In this document: in pieces, positions 16,538 to 25,682 of the stretch | Layout: every line of letters begins with the position of its first letter | Position numbering within the stretch: the first letter of the stretch is position 1 | NCBI GenBank assembly: GCA_029262175.1 | Contig: JAJCZV010000074.1 | Span: 1 to 41,941, forward strand | Origin: Gemmatimonadota bacterium | GTDB lineage: Bacteria > Gemmatimonadota > Gemmatimonadetes > Palauibacterales > Palauibacteraceae | Direction: 5' to 3' | DNA length: 41,941 nt | Notes under the pieces: model-generated | Told to the model about the DNA's origin: nothing | The model's input: only the letters and a program-made list of their open reading frames with translations | Database searches by the model: none | Translations under genes and position numbers: made by a program

Positions 16538-18820
16538 GTGACCCTCCTGCAAACGCGTCGAGGACCACGAGTGACCCCCACTTTGGGTGCCATCCTGGCG
16601 GTGGGTGCCTTTGCCCTCGCCCCGGCTCCGATTCTGGGTCTGCAAGCGGCCGGCAACGCGGATCCGAGCGGTCAGGCCCAAGGCACTCCGATCGACGTGG
16701 AGCGCGCACCGCGACCCACCGCACAAATCAGCCGAATTGCCGAAGCCATGGTCGTCGACGGGCAGCTGGACGAAGCCGGGTGGAGCGGCGCGACCCCGTT
16801 AACCGGGTTCGTGCAGTCTCGACCGGACGCCGGAATGCCGGCCAGTGAACGCACCATCGTTCGGTTCACCTATGACGACGATACGATCTATCTCGGTGCG
16901 ATCTGCTTCGACAGCGACCCTTCTCGCCTGGTCGTTTCGAGCCTCAAGCAGGACTTCAGCTCGGGGTCGTCCGACGTGCTCGGCATCACGTTGGACACGT
17001 ACCTGGACCGTCGGAACGGGTTCATGTTCCTGGTGAACCCGCAGGGGGCCCTCAAGGACGTCCAGATCTTTGACGACAGCCGTTCGGAGGATCAGGAGTG
17101 GGAGGGCCCGATCCGCGTCGCGACCGTCGTTCACGATTCTGGGTGGACGGTCGAAATGGCGATCCCGCTGTCGACCCTCCGTTTTGCCCCGAAAGAAGGG
17201 GAGCAGATCTGGGGGCTGCAGGTGATGCGCCGAATACGCCGTCGCGGTGAGGATGCGTTTTGGGCGCCGCTGGATCGACGAAACCAGATCCACAAGATGT
17301 CCAAGGCGGGGACGCTACACGGTCTGCGGGATATCGAGCCCGGGCGGAATCTCCGCGTGAAGCCCTATGCATTGCTGGACAATGCGCGCGGAGTCGGACT
17401 GTCGACGGAGGATCGGGGTACGAACGGCGACTTCGGCGTGGATGTGAAGTTCGGTGTCACCCCCGGCCTGGCCCTCGACCTGACGTATCGAACCGACTTC
17501 GCGCAGATCGAGGTGGATCGCGAGCAGGTCAATCTGACGCGATTTCCGCTTTTCTTCCCCGAGAAGCGGGACTTCTTCGTCGAGAATTCGGGGACGTTCG
17601 CGTTTGGCGACCAATCCGAGCGGAGCTACCGGACAGGGGTCTCGCTCCGTGATCTGACGCTGTTCCACTCACGTCGCATCGGGCTGCGCGGCTCCGGCGA
17701 GCCGATTCCGATCGTCGGGGGCGGTCGCCTGACGGGTCGGGCGGGCGGCTTCGAGCTCGGGCTGCTCAACATGCAGACGGAGAGCGTGGATGGGACTCCG
17801 GGTGAGAACTTCACGGTACTGCGAGCTCGGCGGAGCCTCGGATCGTCGGATATGGGCGCGATCTTGATCAATCGAGAGGCGACGGGCGCCGACGTCGACG
17901 GACACCCGGGCTTCAACCGCAGTTACGGGATCGACGCGAACATCCGCCCGCATCGGTCGTTGCTGATCGCCCCGTACCTGGCGGTCACGAGCTCGCCCAA
18001 CGCCGATGGGAACGAAGTGGCCGCTCGGATGTGGGTCGGTTGGCGCGATCGCACCTGGGATGCTTCAGCGTTGTTTCGCCACATTGGCGACGCATTCAAC
18101 CCGACCGTCGGGTTTGTGCGCCGACGAGATATCCGGCAAAGCTACGCGACGGTCGGCGTGCACCCGAGCCCCGGCATGCGAGCCATTCAAGAGGTGAACC
18201 CGTACCTCGAGCTCGACCATATCACAGACCTGGACGCGCGACTCGTGACGCGGAGGCGGACCGCAGGATTCGACGTGACGTTTGTGGACGGAGGGCGGCT
18301 CGGACTCAAATACGATGATCGCTTCGAGCTTTTGGATCTACCGTTCAACGTGGCGACGGGGCGGGTGATTCCTGTTGGCGCCTACGAGTTCCAAGAGGGA
18401 TCGCTCTCGTACAGCGCGAGTCCAGGGCGAGCGGTCTCGGGGAGCGTCGCCGTTTCCGCGGGAGATTTCTTCAGCGGTAGCAAGACGACGCTGAGCGGAA
18501 GCGTCCTCTGGCGCCCGAGCTATCACTTCGCCCTCGACGTCTCCGCGAGTCACAACGATATCTCGCTTCCTGACGGCGCGTTCAGCGCGGACGTCGTCGG
18601 GGCCCGCGCCGAGTACGGCTTCTCTACCAAGTTGTTCGCGAGCGCGTTCGTCCAGTACAACGCCGCGGCCGACCAATGGGTCACGAACGTGCGGCTCAAC
18701 TATCTACATAGCCCGCTCAGCGACTTGTTCCTCGTCTATACGGAGCGGCGAGACAGCGCCGCGGGGGAGTCGATCGAACGCGTACTAACCGCGAAACTCT
18801 CAAAGTCCATCGGCTTCTAG
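16538..18820 (+). CDS. DUF5916 protein with CBM9-like N-terminal domain
   Basis: The protein has 760 residues. The GTG at 16538 keeps a basic signal peptide (TLLQTRRGPR plus a hydrophobic core); the GTG at 16571 has a better GAGGA site but would remove the basic residues, so the start is uncertain by 11 codons. A family-9-type carbohydrate-binding-like domain spans residues ~65-260 (EAMVVDGQLDEAGW, VRFTYDDDTIYLGAICFDSD, GWTVEMAIPLSTLRF). The DUF5916 domain follows, with its hallmark RFPLFFPEKRDFFVENSGTF near residue 340. Alternating strands run to the end, consistent with an outer-membrane beta-barrel. The function of the family is not settled. It is preceded by a 75-base gap from the divergent ABM gene. 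Confidence 0.9.
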   Translation: MTLLQTRRGPRVTPTLGAILAVGAFALAPAPILGLQAAGNADPSGQAQGTPIDVERAPRPTAQISRIAEAMVVDGQLDEAGWSGATPLTGFVQSRPDAGMPASERTIVRFTYDDDTIYLGAICFDSDPSRLVVSSLKQDFSSGSSDVLGITLDTYLDRRNGFMFLVNPQGALKDVQIFDDSRSEDQEWEGPIRVATVVHDSGWTVEMAIPLSTLRFAPKEGEQIWGLQVMRRIRRRGEDAFWAPLDRRNQIHKMSKAGTLHGLRDIEPGRNLRVKPYALLDNARGVGLSTEDRGTNGDFGVDVKFGVTPGLALDLTYRTDFAQIEVDREQVNLTRFPLFFPEKRDFFVENSGTFAFGDQSERSYRTGVSLRDLTLFHSRRIGLRGSGEPIPIVGGGRLTGRAGGFELGLLNMQTESVDGTPGENFTVLRARRSLGSSDMGAILINREATGADVDGHPGFNRSYGIDANIRPHRSLLIAPYLAVTSSPNADGNEVAARMWVGWRDRTWDASALFRHIGDAFNPTVGFVRRRDIRQSYATVGVHPSPGMRAIQEVNPYLELDHITDLDARLVTRRRTAGFDVTFVDGGRLGLKYDDRFELLDLPFNVATGRVIPVGAYEFQEGSLSYSASPGRAVSGSVAVSAGDFFSGSKTTLSGSVLWRPSYHFALDVSASHNDISLPDGAFSADVVGARAEYGFSTKLFASAFVQYNAAADQWVTNVRLNYLHSPLSDLFLVYTERRDSAAGESIERVLTAKLSKSIGF

Positions 18821-18843
18821 GCCACTTGCGAGTCTCTATTTAG

Positions 18844-18877
18844 CTAGATATTTTGCTTTGACGAACCAAATAACTAG
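18844..18877. promoter_or_regulatory. Candidate MarR operator (inverted repeat)
   Basis: CTAGATATTTTG (18844-18855) and CAAATAACTAG (18867-18877) are inverted copies of about 11 bases with two differences. They are separated by 11 bases and sit in an AT-rich patch unlike its GC-rich surroundings. The right arm ends nine bases before the MarR start codon. The symmetry and position suit autoregulation by the downstream MarR protein. Binding is inferred, not shown. Confidence 0.55.
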
Positions 18878-18886
18878 GCCCCGACA

Positions 18887-19390
18887 ATGACGGTACGAGC
18901 GACCTCCGGAGACATCGCACGATTGATGGACGCCTATCCGAAGATCTACTTCGCGTGTCACGCCCGGCACACCCGCGATCCCGATGGCGATCAAGTGTTG
19001 AGCGCTCACCAGATGAGCATCATGGGTCACTTGGATCGGATCCACGGAGAGCGTGTGACCGATCTAGCAGAGCACATGGGGGTGACCGCTTCGACCATGT
19101 CCCTCCATATCAAGCGACTCGAGCACTTGGGTTATGTCCGGCGCGACGGGCTCGCTACTGATGGCCGAGTCATAGAAGTCCGCCTGACCGAGGCGGGCAC
19201 GCGGATACGCGAAGCGCATCACGTATTGGATACAGAACGAGTGAGAGAACTACTCCAGCACCTCGATCCAAAGGCCCGCGAACGAGGGCTCGCCGGACTC
19301 GAGGCGCTCGCAATCGCGGGTGGCGCGGCAACCCGAGCCCGGTCGAGTCGCCGCGCTGGCGGAGCTACGAGAAGGGAGGCACTGACGTGA
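18887..19390 (+). CDS. MarR-family transcriptional regulator
   Basis: The protein has 167 residues with a winged-helix core. A dimerisation helix region comes first (IARLMDAYPKIYFACHARHT), then LSAHQMSIMGHLDRI, and the recognition unit TDLAEHMGVTASTMSLHIKRLEHLGYVRRD. The wing DGRVIEVRLTEAGTRI and C-terminal helices complete it. MarR proteins usually repress their own operon and release DNA on binding a small ligand or on oxidation. Three cysteine-poor helices suggest ligand rather than thiol sensing; the only Cys is in YFACH. The last four bases overlap the SRPBCC start (GTGA), so the two are co-translated. The inverted repeat just upstream is the likely operator. Confidence 0.9.
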   Translation: MTVRATSGDIARLMDAYPKIYFACHARHTRDPDGDQVLSAHQMSIMGHLDRIHGERVTDLAEHMGVTASTMSLHIKRLEHLGYVRRDGLATDGRVIEVRLTEAGTRIREAHHVLDTERVRELLQHLDPKARERGLAGLEALAIAGGAATRARSSRRAGGATRREALT

Positions 19391-19884
19391 GATGGCTCAT
19401 GATCGGCGGTGGCACCATCGCCGTGTTGGTTGCGGCCGTGTTCGTGATCGGAATGCTGCTCCCGGTCGAGCACTCGGTGACTGTGCGTCGCACCCTGGAC
19501 GCGGATGCGGATCGTGTCTGGCAGGCGATCACTACAATCGAGGAGTTCACGGAATGGAGGTCGGGGCTGACCGCCGTGGAGCCGCTACCCGACAAGAACG
19601 GCTTGCGGGTTTGGCGAGAGACAACCGGCGAGGGGCCCATGACGTTCGAGACCATCGAGTTCGATCCGGGGCAAACCCTCGCCACGCGGATCGCGGACGA
19701 AGACCTCCCGTTCGGCGGGACCTGGACGCACCGACTCGAGCGGGTAGGAGAGCAGACGACCTTATCCATCACCGAGGACGGAGAAGTTTACAGCGCGCTC
19801 TATCGCTTCGTGTCAAAGTTCATCATCGGCCACGAAAGAACGCTCAACACGTACTTCGACGACCTGGAGAACCGGCTGAACTAA
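19387..19884 (+). CDS. Membrane-anchored SRPBCC (START-like) protein
   Basis: The protein has 165 residues starting at a GTG with GGGAGG about eight bases upstream, overlapping the MarR stop. One membrane helix (residues ~4-25, LMIGGGTIAVLVAAVFVIGM) is followed by an SRPBCC/polyketide-cyclase domain. That domain shows HSVTVRRTLDADADRVWQAI, FTEWRSGLTAVEPLP, MTFETIEFDPGQTLATRI, FGGTWTHRLERVGEQTTLSI and a long C-terminal helix. The helix-grip fold holds hydrophobic ligands such as lipids or aromatics. The ligand is unknown; coupling to MarR suggests it may carry or respond to the regulator's ligand. It converges with the amidohydrolase, sharing four bases at the stops. Confidence 0.85.
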   Translation: MRWLMIGGGTIAVLVAAVFVIGMLLPVEHSVTVRRTLDADADRVWQAITTIEEFTEWRSGLTAVEPLPDKNGLRVWRETTGEGPMTFETIEFDPGQTLATRIADEDLPFGGTWTHRLERVGEQTTLSITEDGEVYSALYRFVSKFIIGHERTLNTYFDDLENRLN

Positions 19885-21344
19885 CGGATCCCGACGATCC
19901 CGCGGACCGACTCGATCAGCTTTAGCGAATCCCAGCCCGTGCCGTGACGGAACACGATTCTGGTGTTCTGAATGTGTCGATCCTCTTCGATGTTGCCCTC
20001 GATGACGACGAGGTCCGCGACCTTGCCGACCTCGACGGTTCCGAATTCGTCGAGCCCCCCGAGCACCTTTGCGCCGTTGGCGGTCATGATCTGAACGACC
20101 TCGGGGACGGTGAACCCGGCTTCTAGGAGCAGCTCGAAATTCTTTTGGTCTCCAAATCCAGGAGGCGCCGCGCCGTACCCGGTCGGGTCGACGCCGGCGG
20201 CGAGCGTACCGCCGGCCTTGACGAACGCGTACTCGTACTCGAGCGCTTTCTGATAGATCTCAGGACGAATCCCACCGCCGCCCTCGAGCGTCGCATTGCG
20301 GACCACGTTTGCGATCTCCCGAACTTCGGCCGCGATCTCCGGAGCCAGGATGTCATAGACGCGCTCGTCGATGGGACCGCGGCCGTTCACGGAGATCTCA
20401 TAAACGGCGAGCGTGGACGTCATGGCGACGTCGTTTTCGACCATATCGCGAAACGTGGCTTGGACCTGCTCACTATCCATGTCGAGGTCGGCGTACTGAC
20501 CACGGAAGCCCGAAGGGCATTCGTCCGGTCGCTTGCCCGTGTAGTACTCGCTGTTGGCGAGCAGTCCGTGCTCCACATTGTCGATCCCTGCGGCTACCGC
20601 CTCTCGGAAGCCCACGGAGCACAAGTGCGCGGTGAACTTCACCCCGTGCTTGTGTGCTTCGTCGATCGCCGCGGCCAAGTCTTCCCGCGTGATCCACGTG
20701 TACGCCTTGATCCAGCTCACGCCTTCCTCGGCCCAATAGCGAACCAATCGACGCGCCGTTTCGGGCCCGTCCAGATGTGCCATGGTGGAGGACCCCTGCT
20801 CGCCGGTGAGGTACGGCCCCGTCGTATACATCGAGGGTCCGATCATCTCGCCGGCATCGATGGCGCGTTTGAGGTTGAGTTCCTCGTAGGGGGCCCGCGC
20901 ACCGGTGGTACGGATCGTGGTGACGCCTGACGCCAGATAGAGCCGCGAACCCGAAAACGACAGCTGAGCCGCACGACCGTTCCCGCCCGTGTAGAAGCTG
21001 TGGTCGTGCATCCCGACCAGACCGGGGATGACGGTGTGTCCCGGAAGATCGACGACTTCCGCCTGACCGATCCGACCGGCGAGTTCCTCCATCGGACCGA
21101 TCGCCGCAATGCGACCGTTCTCGATCAAGATCGTCTGACCCACGCGCGCCGGTGCGCCGGTCCCGTCGATCACCCGCACGTTCGTGAGCGCGACCACTGG
21201 GGCGTCGACGGCGATGAACTCATCAAAGGACTGCTGGCCGTGGACGGGCGCGGCCAAGACACCCAACCCGCATGCGAACCCCAGCGCGAGGGAAGCGCGA
21301 GAACCGTTGACGCGAGCGAGAGCTGCGGTGGCGAGGGTCCTCAT
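19881..21344 (-). CDS. Exported amidohydrolase-family metal-dependent hydrolase
   Basis: The protein has 487 residues from ATG 21344 (AAGGA six to ten bases upstream). A Sec signal ends near AAPVHGQQ. The amidohydrolase superfamily TIM barrel shows VIDGTGAPARVGQTILIENG, the HxH pair His113/His115 (GMHDH), Lys213 in SWIKAYTW, His240 (FTAHL), His259 (NVEHG) and Asp386 (AAGVDPTGYG). This pattern fits the imidazolonepropionase/prolidase-like subgroup, which often splits cyclic amides or dipeptides. The substrate is unknown. It is the last gene of a minus-strand block after the multicopper oxidase, with 22 bases between them. Confidence 0.9.
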   Translation of the reverse strand: MRTLATAALARVNGSRASLALGFACGLGVLAAPVHGQQSFDEFIAVDAPVVALTNVRVIDGTGAPARVGQTILIENGRIAAIGPMEELAGRIGQAEVVDLPGHTVIPGLVGMHDHSFYTGGNGRAAQLSFSGSRLYLASGVTTIRTTGARAPYEELNLKRAIDAGEMIGPSMYTTGPYLTGEQGSSTMAHLDGPETARRLVRYWAEEGVSWIKAYTWITREDLAAAIDEAHKHGVKFTAHLCSVGFREAVAAGIDNVEHGLLANSEYYTGKRPDECPSGFRGQYADLDMDSEQVQATFRDMVENDVAMTSTLAVYEISVNGRGPIDERVYDILAPEIAAEVREIANVVRNATLEGGGGIRPEIYQKALEYEYAFVKAGGTLAAGVDPTGYGAAPPGFGDQKNFELLLEAGFTVPEVVQIMTANGAKVLGGLDEFGTVEVGKVADLVVIEGNIEEDRHIQNTRIVFRHGTGWDSLKLIESVRGIVGIR

Positions 21345-21366
21345 CAAATCATCCTTTCGTCGGCGC

Positions 21367-23613
21367 TTAAGCCGAAACATCAATCACGGTCTTCATCCCG
21401 GACTCGAGGTGCTCAGCAATGTGACAATGGATCATCCAGCGGCCTGGGTTTGACAACTCAAGCAGGATGTCCGTGCTCGAAGCCGTGGGCAACAGCACGG
21501 TGTCCTTCCAGACGAGGTTCTCGTTCGGGACGCCATCCTGCGAGAGGACCAGAAAGCGCTGCCCGTGGATATGGAGCGGGTGCTGCATGGCGTGGAAAGC
21601 CCCGCGGTCATTGATGAGCCGGAGCTTGACGACGTCTCCGACGGCGAACCGCCAGTCTATCTCCTCGTTCTCGAGACCGGTTGAGGGGTCTCGAAGCACC
21701 CAGCGAACCTCCCGTGCCGTGGTGGCCCAGTTCATCCTCGGCATCGTGCCCGTCCATTCAACTGGATTGAAGTAGACCCAGTCGTAGATCATGGAGCGCT
21801 CGATCGGGCGCGGGAGATCCTGGACCTCGAGCGTGAGTTGGAGCTCGTGGTCTACTTCTTTGTCGAAGAGATGTCGAACCACGTCGATGTCGGCGATGAC
21901 GTCGTCGTTCTCGCGCAACGTCTCGAACGCATCGGCGTGATCGTGCTCGATGGTCTCCGAGGCCACCGACACCGCCCCCATCGTCAGCACCTCCTCGCGG
22001 AACACGCCTTGGCGGTGATTGATGCCCTGCACCTGGTTGATCAGCGCGTAGGAACCAGGGCGATCGAATCGAACCTCGACCACGTAGCGCTCGGCCGGCG
22101 CGATCACGACACTCCGGGTCCGTTCCTCGCGTTCAAACTTGCCGACATCGGACGCCACGATTTTTATCGACAGGCGTTCCGCGCCAAGAACGCTCTCGCC
22201 GTCTTCCATGGGGGCGAACGACAGGTTGAAGGTGCGCGTGTTCGACACGTTGGTGAGGTGGAAACGCACGACTTCGCCCCGATCCACATCGAGCCGGTAC
22301 TCGGGCTCGCCGTTGATCAACGGCGTGTTGCCGAAACGCCCCATGAGCATGTAGTTCGCTGAACCCTCCCCGAAATCGACGACTCCGTCCTCGTCGAGAA
22401 GCAGGTCATCGAGCATCAACACTTCGTCTCGGTTCGCGGGCCCGTAATAGTCGGCTTGGAGTGACTCGACGAGCAGGTTTCCGTAAAGACCGAGCTCTTG
22501 CTGGATGTCCTCGCGGTGGTGGGGGTGATACCAGTAGATGCCCGCATCCTTGAAGAAAATCTGATAACGGAACGAATCGCCCGGAGCGACGGGTTCTTGG
22601 GTAACGCCGGGTACCCCATCGAACCGGTTGTCGAGCCGAATTCCGTGCCAATGCACCGCGGTCGGGTACGGCGTGCGGTTCGTAAAATCCACGAAGATGG
22701 TCGAGTTCTCCCGCACCGAAATCAGCGGCCCCGGTTGTTGGCCGTTGAACGCCAGCATCGCCATGCGACGACCGAGGATCTCACGACGGACGACCCCGGC
22801 CTCCAGGTCTAGTGTCCCACCGTTGGGGAGCTCGATGACCTGTCTGGGCTTGGATTCCGGGAGGTCCTCCCACGCCGGGAGATCCATTGCAGCTTCGAGA
22901 TTGGTGGGCAGCTCGCGGGGTTCGAGACTCATCAGGCCGGCCAGCATCGGGATGTCCCCATATCCAGGAGGTGATTCCCAATTGCGGTCGCCCGTCATGG
23001 GTCCTCGTCGAGTCGCCGAAGGGGCGGTTGCGAGCAGGTCGTGGGACTCCATTAGACCGGACGGCGAGCGACCCCGCAGTACGAGCGGACCCTCTCGAGT
23101 CTCGACATCCGCCGACGCCTCGGCGCTGACGAGGACCAAGAATTTGTTGAGCGCGACCTGACCCAGTGGACTCGCGCCATTCGCGACCGGGCCAAGCCGA
23201 ATGACCGGGTCGAGCTCGAGTGGTGTCGCCCAGGCGACATAGACGGTGTACGGACCCAGGCTCGAAGCCGGCGGCAGGCCCTCGATCCGCGCGGTGAGGT
23301 CGCGGATGTGGTGTCCGGTCGGCGTGACCGCGACACCGAAGGGCGAGGGGACGCGGGCAAATTCGACAAATCCACTGGCTTCCCCGCCTGCAGCCGTCGA
23401 GAAGAGGCTGAGACAGTTCAGGTCCGAGGCCGGCCGGCCCGTCGGAGTTCGGCCGGCCGAGAGGGCGACGTCTTCAGCGAGCGCGCCGCGAGCCGCATCC
23501 CGCGCCTCGCACGCGCCCGTCGAGCCGGGGAGTTGCCCCACCAACGGGCGCGCGAGCAGGCAAAGGCCGGCCATCGCGACGACCTGCCGCACGCACCCTC
23601 GGGCTCGGCTCAC
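21367..23613 (-). CDS. Multicopper oxidase with extra N-terminal region
   Basis: The protein has 748 residues from a GTG at 23613. A signal peptide ends near LVGQ. Residues ~30-220 form a region not typical of laccases, with strand-rich GPYTVYVAWATPLELDPVIR and FLVLVSAEASADVETREGP. The oxidase part begins near residue 255. It has all four copper motifs: HWHG (321-324), WYHPHH (361-366), HPLHIHG (678-684) and HCHIAEHLESGM (729-740), with Cys730 the type-1 copper ligand and Met740 the axial ligand. It oxidises Cu(I), phenols or other donors and reduces O2 to water in the periplasm. Which donor is not readable. A Met-rich segment as in CueO is absent, so copper oxidation is only one option. The gene follows MsrB by 13 bases. 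Confidence 0.92.
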   Translation of the reverse strand: MSRARGCVRQVVAMAGLCLLARPLVGQLPGSTGACEARDAARGALAEDVALSAGRTPTGRPASDLNCLSLFSTAAGGEASGFVEFARVPSPFGVAVTPTGHHIRDLTARIEGLPPASSLGPYTVYVAWATPLELDPVIRLGPVANGASPLGQVALNKFLVLVSAEASADVETREGPLVLRGRSPSGLMESHDLLATAPSATRRGPMTGDRNWESPPGYGDIPMLAGLMSLEPRELPTNLEAAMDLPAWEDLPESKPRQVIELPNGGTLDLEAGVVRREILGRRMAMLAFNGQQPGPLISVRENSTIFVDFTNRTPYPTAVHWHGIRLDNRFDGVPGVTQEPVAPGDSFRYQIFFKDAGIYWYHPHHREDIQQELGLYGNLLVESLQADYYGPANRDEVLMLDDLLLDEDGVVDFGEGSANYMLMGRFGNTPLINGEPEYRLDVDRGEVVRFHLTNVSNTRTFNLSFAPMEDGESVLGAERLSIKIVASDVGKFEREERTRSVVIAPAERYVVEVRFDRPGSYALINQVQGINHRQGVFREEVLTMGAVSVASETIEHDHADAFETLRENDDVIADIDVVRHLFDKEVDHELQLTLEVQDLPRPIERSMIYDWVYFNPVEWTGTMPRMNWATTAREVRWVLRDPSTGLENEEIDWRFAVGDVVKLRLINDRGAFHAMQHPLHIHGQRFLVLSQDGVPNENLVWKDTVLLPTASSTDILLELSNPGRWMIHCHIAEHLESGMKTVIDVSA

Positions 23614-23626
23614 GCGGCGGCGGAGT

Positions 23627-24076
23627 TCAGTCTTTTAGCTCGGGGAGCGGCTCGCCTTCCGGAATAAACTCGAGCGCCACGCCGTTGTTGCAGAACCGCT
23701 TCCCCGTCGGCTCGGGACCGTCGTTGAACACATGCCCGTGATGCCCGTTGCAGCGCGCGCAGTGGTATTCGGTCCGAGGGAGGATGAGCTTGAAATCCTT
23801 CTTGGTCTTGAGCCGACCTTCGATGCTTTTGAAGAAGCTCGGCCAACCCGTTCCGCTGTCGAACTTCATATCCGTCGTATAGAGCGGTAATCCACATGCC
23901 GCGCATACGAAGGTACCAGGACGTTTCTCGTCGTTCAGTGGACTCGTCCCGGCACGCTCGGTCGCCTCCTCAAACAGCACCTTGTAGGCAGGCTCGGGGA
24001 GCAGTTCCCGCCACTCTTTTTTGCCCTTTTTGAGCGGCTGGATCGCCTCATCCAATGCCTCGTCGTGCTTGCTCAT
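23627..24076 (-). CDS. msrB: Peptide-methionine (R)-S-oxide reductase
   Basis: The protein has 149 residues and no signal peptide. It reduces methionine-R-sulfoxide in proteins. Two zinc CxxC pairs are Cys58/Cys61 (CAAC) and Cys106/Cys109 (CARC). The fold block FDSGTGWPSF is at residues ~72-81. The HCARCNGHHGHVFNDGPEPT segment follows, and the catalytic cysteine is Cys129 in KRFCNNGVALEF. Length equals stand-alone MsrB. It shares four bases (ATGA) with the end of the FG-GAP gene, so the two are coupled, although that neighbour is exported. Together with the oxidase and rhodanese it suggests an oxidative-damage setting. Confidence 0.95.
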   Translation of the reverse strand: MSKHDEALDEAIQPLKKGKKEWRELLPEPAYKVLFEEATERAGTSPLNDEKRPGTFVCAACGLPLYTTDMKFDSGTGWPSFFKSIEGRLKTKKDFKLILPRTEYHCARCNGHHGHVFNDGPEPTGKRFCNNGVALEFIPEGEPLPELKD

Positions 24077-25608
24077 CCGCCGGGATTCTCCAGTAGAAAG
24101 ATTTTGTCATCGGTCTCATCGACACCGGTCAAGTCGAGATCGCCGTCCATGTCGCGGTCGTGGATGACCACGCATGAGCCGTTGGCGCTGGCGGGGTATT
24201 GGCGACGGTTGACCAGCGTTCCGTCGCCCGCGTTCTCGAACACGGAGAAGCTGTTGCCTTCGAAATCGCTCGTCACCACGTCGAGGTCGCCGTCACCATC
24301 GATGTCGCCGACGTCGACGGCCAACGGTCCCTCGCCCGTCTCGTAGGAGACCGGTTCGGCGAACTCGCCCGTACCGTCTCCCATCAGCAACCCAACGTTG
24401 TTGCCTTCGCGGTTTGCCGACAGAACGTCGATGTTTCCATCACCGTTCACGTCACCGACGACGATCATCCAGGGCTTCCCGCCGGCACGAGACCGCGAGC
24501 CCAAGGTGAGCCCGCCCTTCCCATCGCCGAGAAAGGCGATCACTTCATCGGAGGAGTACGCGCCGGCGAGCAGGTCTTGGTGACCATCGTTGTTGATGTC
24601 GCCGGTGGCGCAGGTCTTCTCGCCGTTGCCCGGCGAAGCGAACTCCGCCGTACGCTTCAGGTCGCCGGTGCCATCGGCCGTGTTGAGCAGCATCGCGACG
24701 TTGCCCCTCGAGTCTTCCGGGCCGACCGACATATTGACCGCCGCGATATCGGGCCAGCCGTCGTGGTTGAAGTCACCGACGCATACGCCTCGCACATTGC
24801 GGCCGGATTGGACATTGCTGCCCAGCTCGAACCAGCCATTCCCGTCCGCTAGGAACACGGACACCAAATCGTTTCCGGCATTCCCGACCGCGAAGTCCGT
24901 GAGACCATCTCCGTTGAAATCGGCCCCTTCGTTCGGGCTGGGCCAGGCGCCCCCCGGGATGTCGAGCACCCGGAACTCGCTGTAGTCACCCGCGCCGTCG
25001 TTGAACATCACGCGAACGTCCGCGGTCACTTCGTTCGGGATCGCGATATCCGGGTACCCGTCACCGTTGAAGTCCCCGGCATACGCGCCGTAGGGCTGCA
25101 CGTGCTTCTCGCCGTCGTTGAGAAGGAGACGCTCCCCGCGGTCGGTCATGTCGAGCGAACCGGCCTGTGGCCGAACCCAGAAGTTCCACGCGAATCCGGT
25201 TTCCATGTTGCCGCCCGCGGCCAACGCCGCGCCGGAGCGGAGCGAGACCGTGACCGCCTCGCCCGAGTGGAACGGCGTGCCCGGGTCGAACCGGATCCGT
25301 TTGCCGCCGTCCATCAGTTGAATAGACCCGTTCACGACGCCGCTCCAGCGCCCGAAGACCGAAAGATCGCTCGGATCGAAGTCCTCGGCATCGAGAGCCT
25401 CGCTCAGCACGAGCTCGACCGGCGTGTCCGGGCCGGCCACCATCGAGTTCGGAACCGGACTCACGACGGAGACCGGCGCCACCGCCACCGGCATCGACAT
25501 GTCGGTGGGCACGGCAGCCGCCGCGTCGCCACTGCTAAAGCCACCCATCCAGACCGCCGCGCCAACGAGCACGAACAACGTACCGAGAACTCCGAAAACC
25601 GTCTTCAT
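24073..25608 (-). CDS. Exported FG-GAP/VCBS repeat protein with Ig-like domain
   Basis: The protein has 511 residues from ATG 25608 (AGAGGG six bases upstream); the frame extends to 25734 without support. The N-terminus is a signal or membrane anchor (MKTVFGVLGTLFVLVGAAVW). Next is a bacterial Ig-like (Big_5) domain, residues ~45-150 (SPVPNSMVAGPDTPVELVLS to NFWV). About seven calcium-type repeats fill the rest, each with D-x-[ND]-x-DG (DFNGDGYPDIAI, DFNHDGWPDIAA, DINNDGHQDLLA, DVNGDGNIDVLS, DIDGDGDLDVVT, DRDMDGDLDLTG). Such proteins form a beta-propeller that binds Ca2+ and partners or polysaccharide. Its role is unknown. It is 74 bases downstream of the rhodanese gene. Confidence 0.9.
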   Translation of the reverse strand: MKTVFGVLGTLFVLVGAAVWMGGFSSGDAAAAVPTDMSMPVAVAPVSVVSPVPNSMVAGPDTPVELVLSEALDAEDFDPSDLSVFGRWSGVVNGSIQLMDGGKRIRFDPGTPFHSGEAVTVSLRSGAALAAGGNMETGFAWNFWVRPQAGSLDMTDRGERLLLNDGEKHVQPYGAYAGDFNGDGYPDIAIPNEVTADVRVMFNDGAGDYSEFRVLDIPGGAWPSPNEGADFNGDGLTDFAVGNAGNDLVSVFLADGNGWFELGSNVQSGRNVRGVCVGDFNHDGWPDIAAVNMSVGPEDSRGNVAMLLNTADGTGDLKRTAEFASPGNGEKTCATGDINNDGHQDLLAGAYSSDEVIAFLGDGKGGLTLGSRSRAGGKPWMIVVGDVNGDGNIDVLSANREGNNVGLLMGDGTGEFAEPVSYETGEGPLAVDVGDIDGDGDLDVVTSDFEGNSFSVFENAGDGTLVNRRQYPASANGSCVVIHDRDMDGDLDLTGVDETDDKIFLLENPGG

Positions 25609-25682
25609 GTCATACCCTCTTTGCAAGAAGCGCCTGTCGAACATGAAAGTGCTGCTAGACCCGCGTGCGGGGCGAGTCGCTG

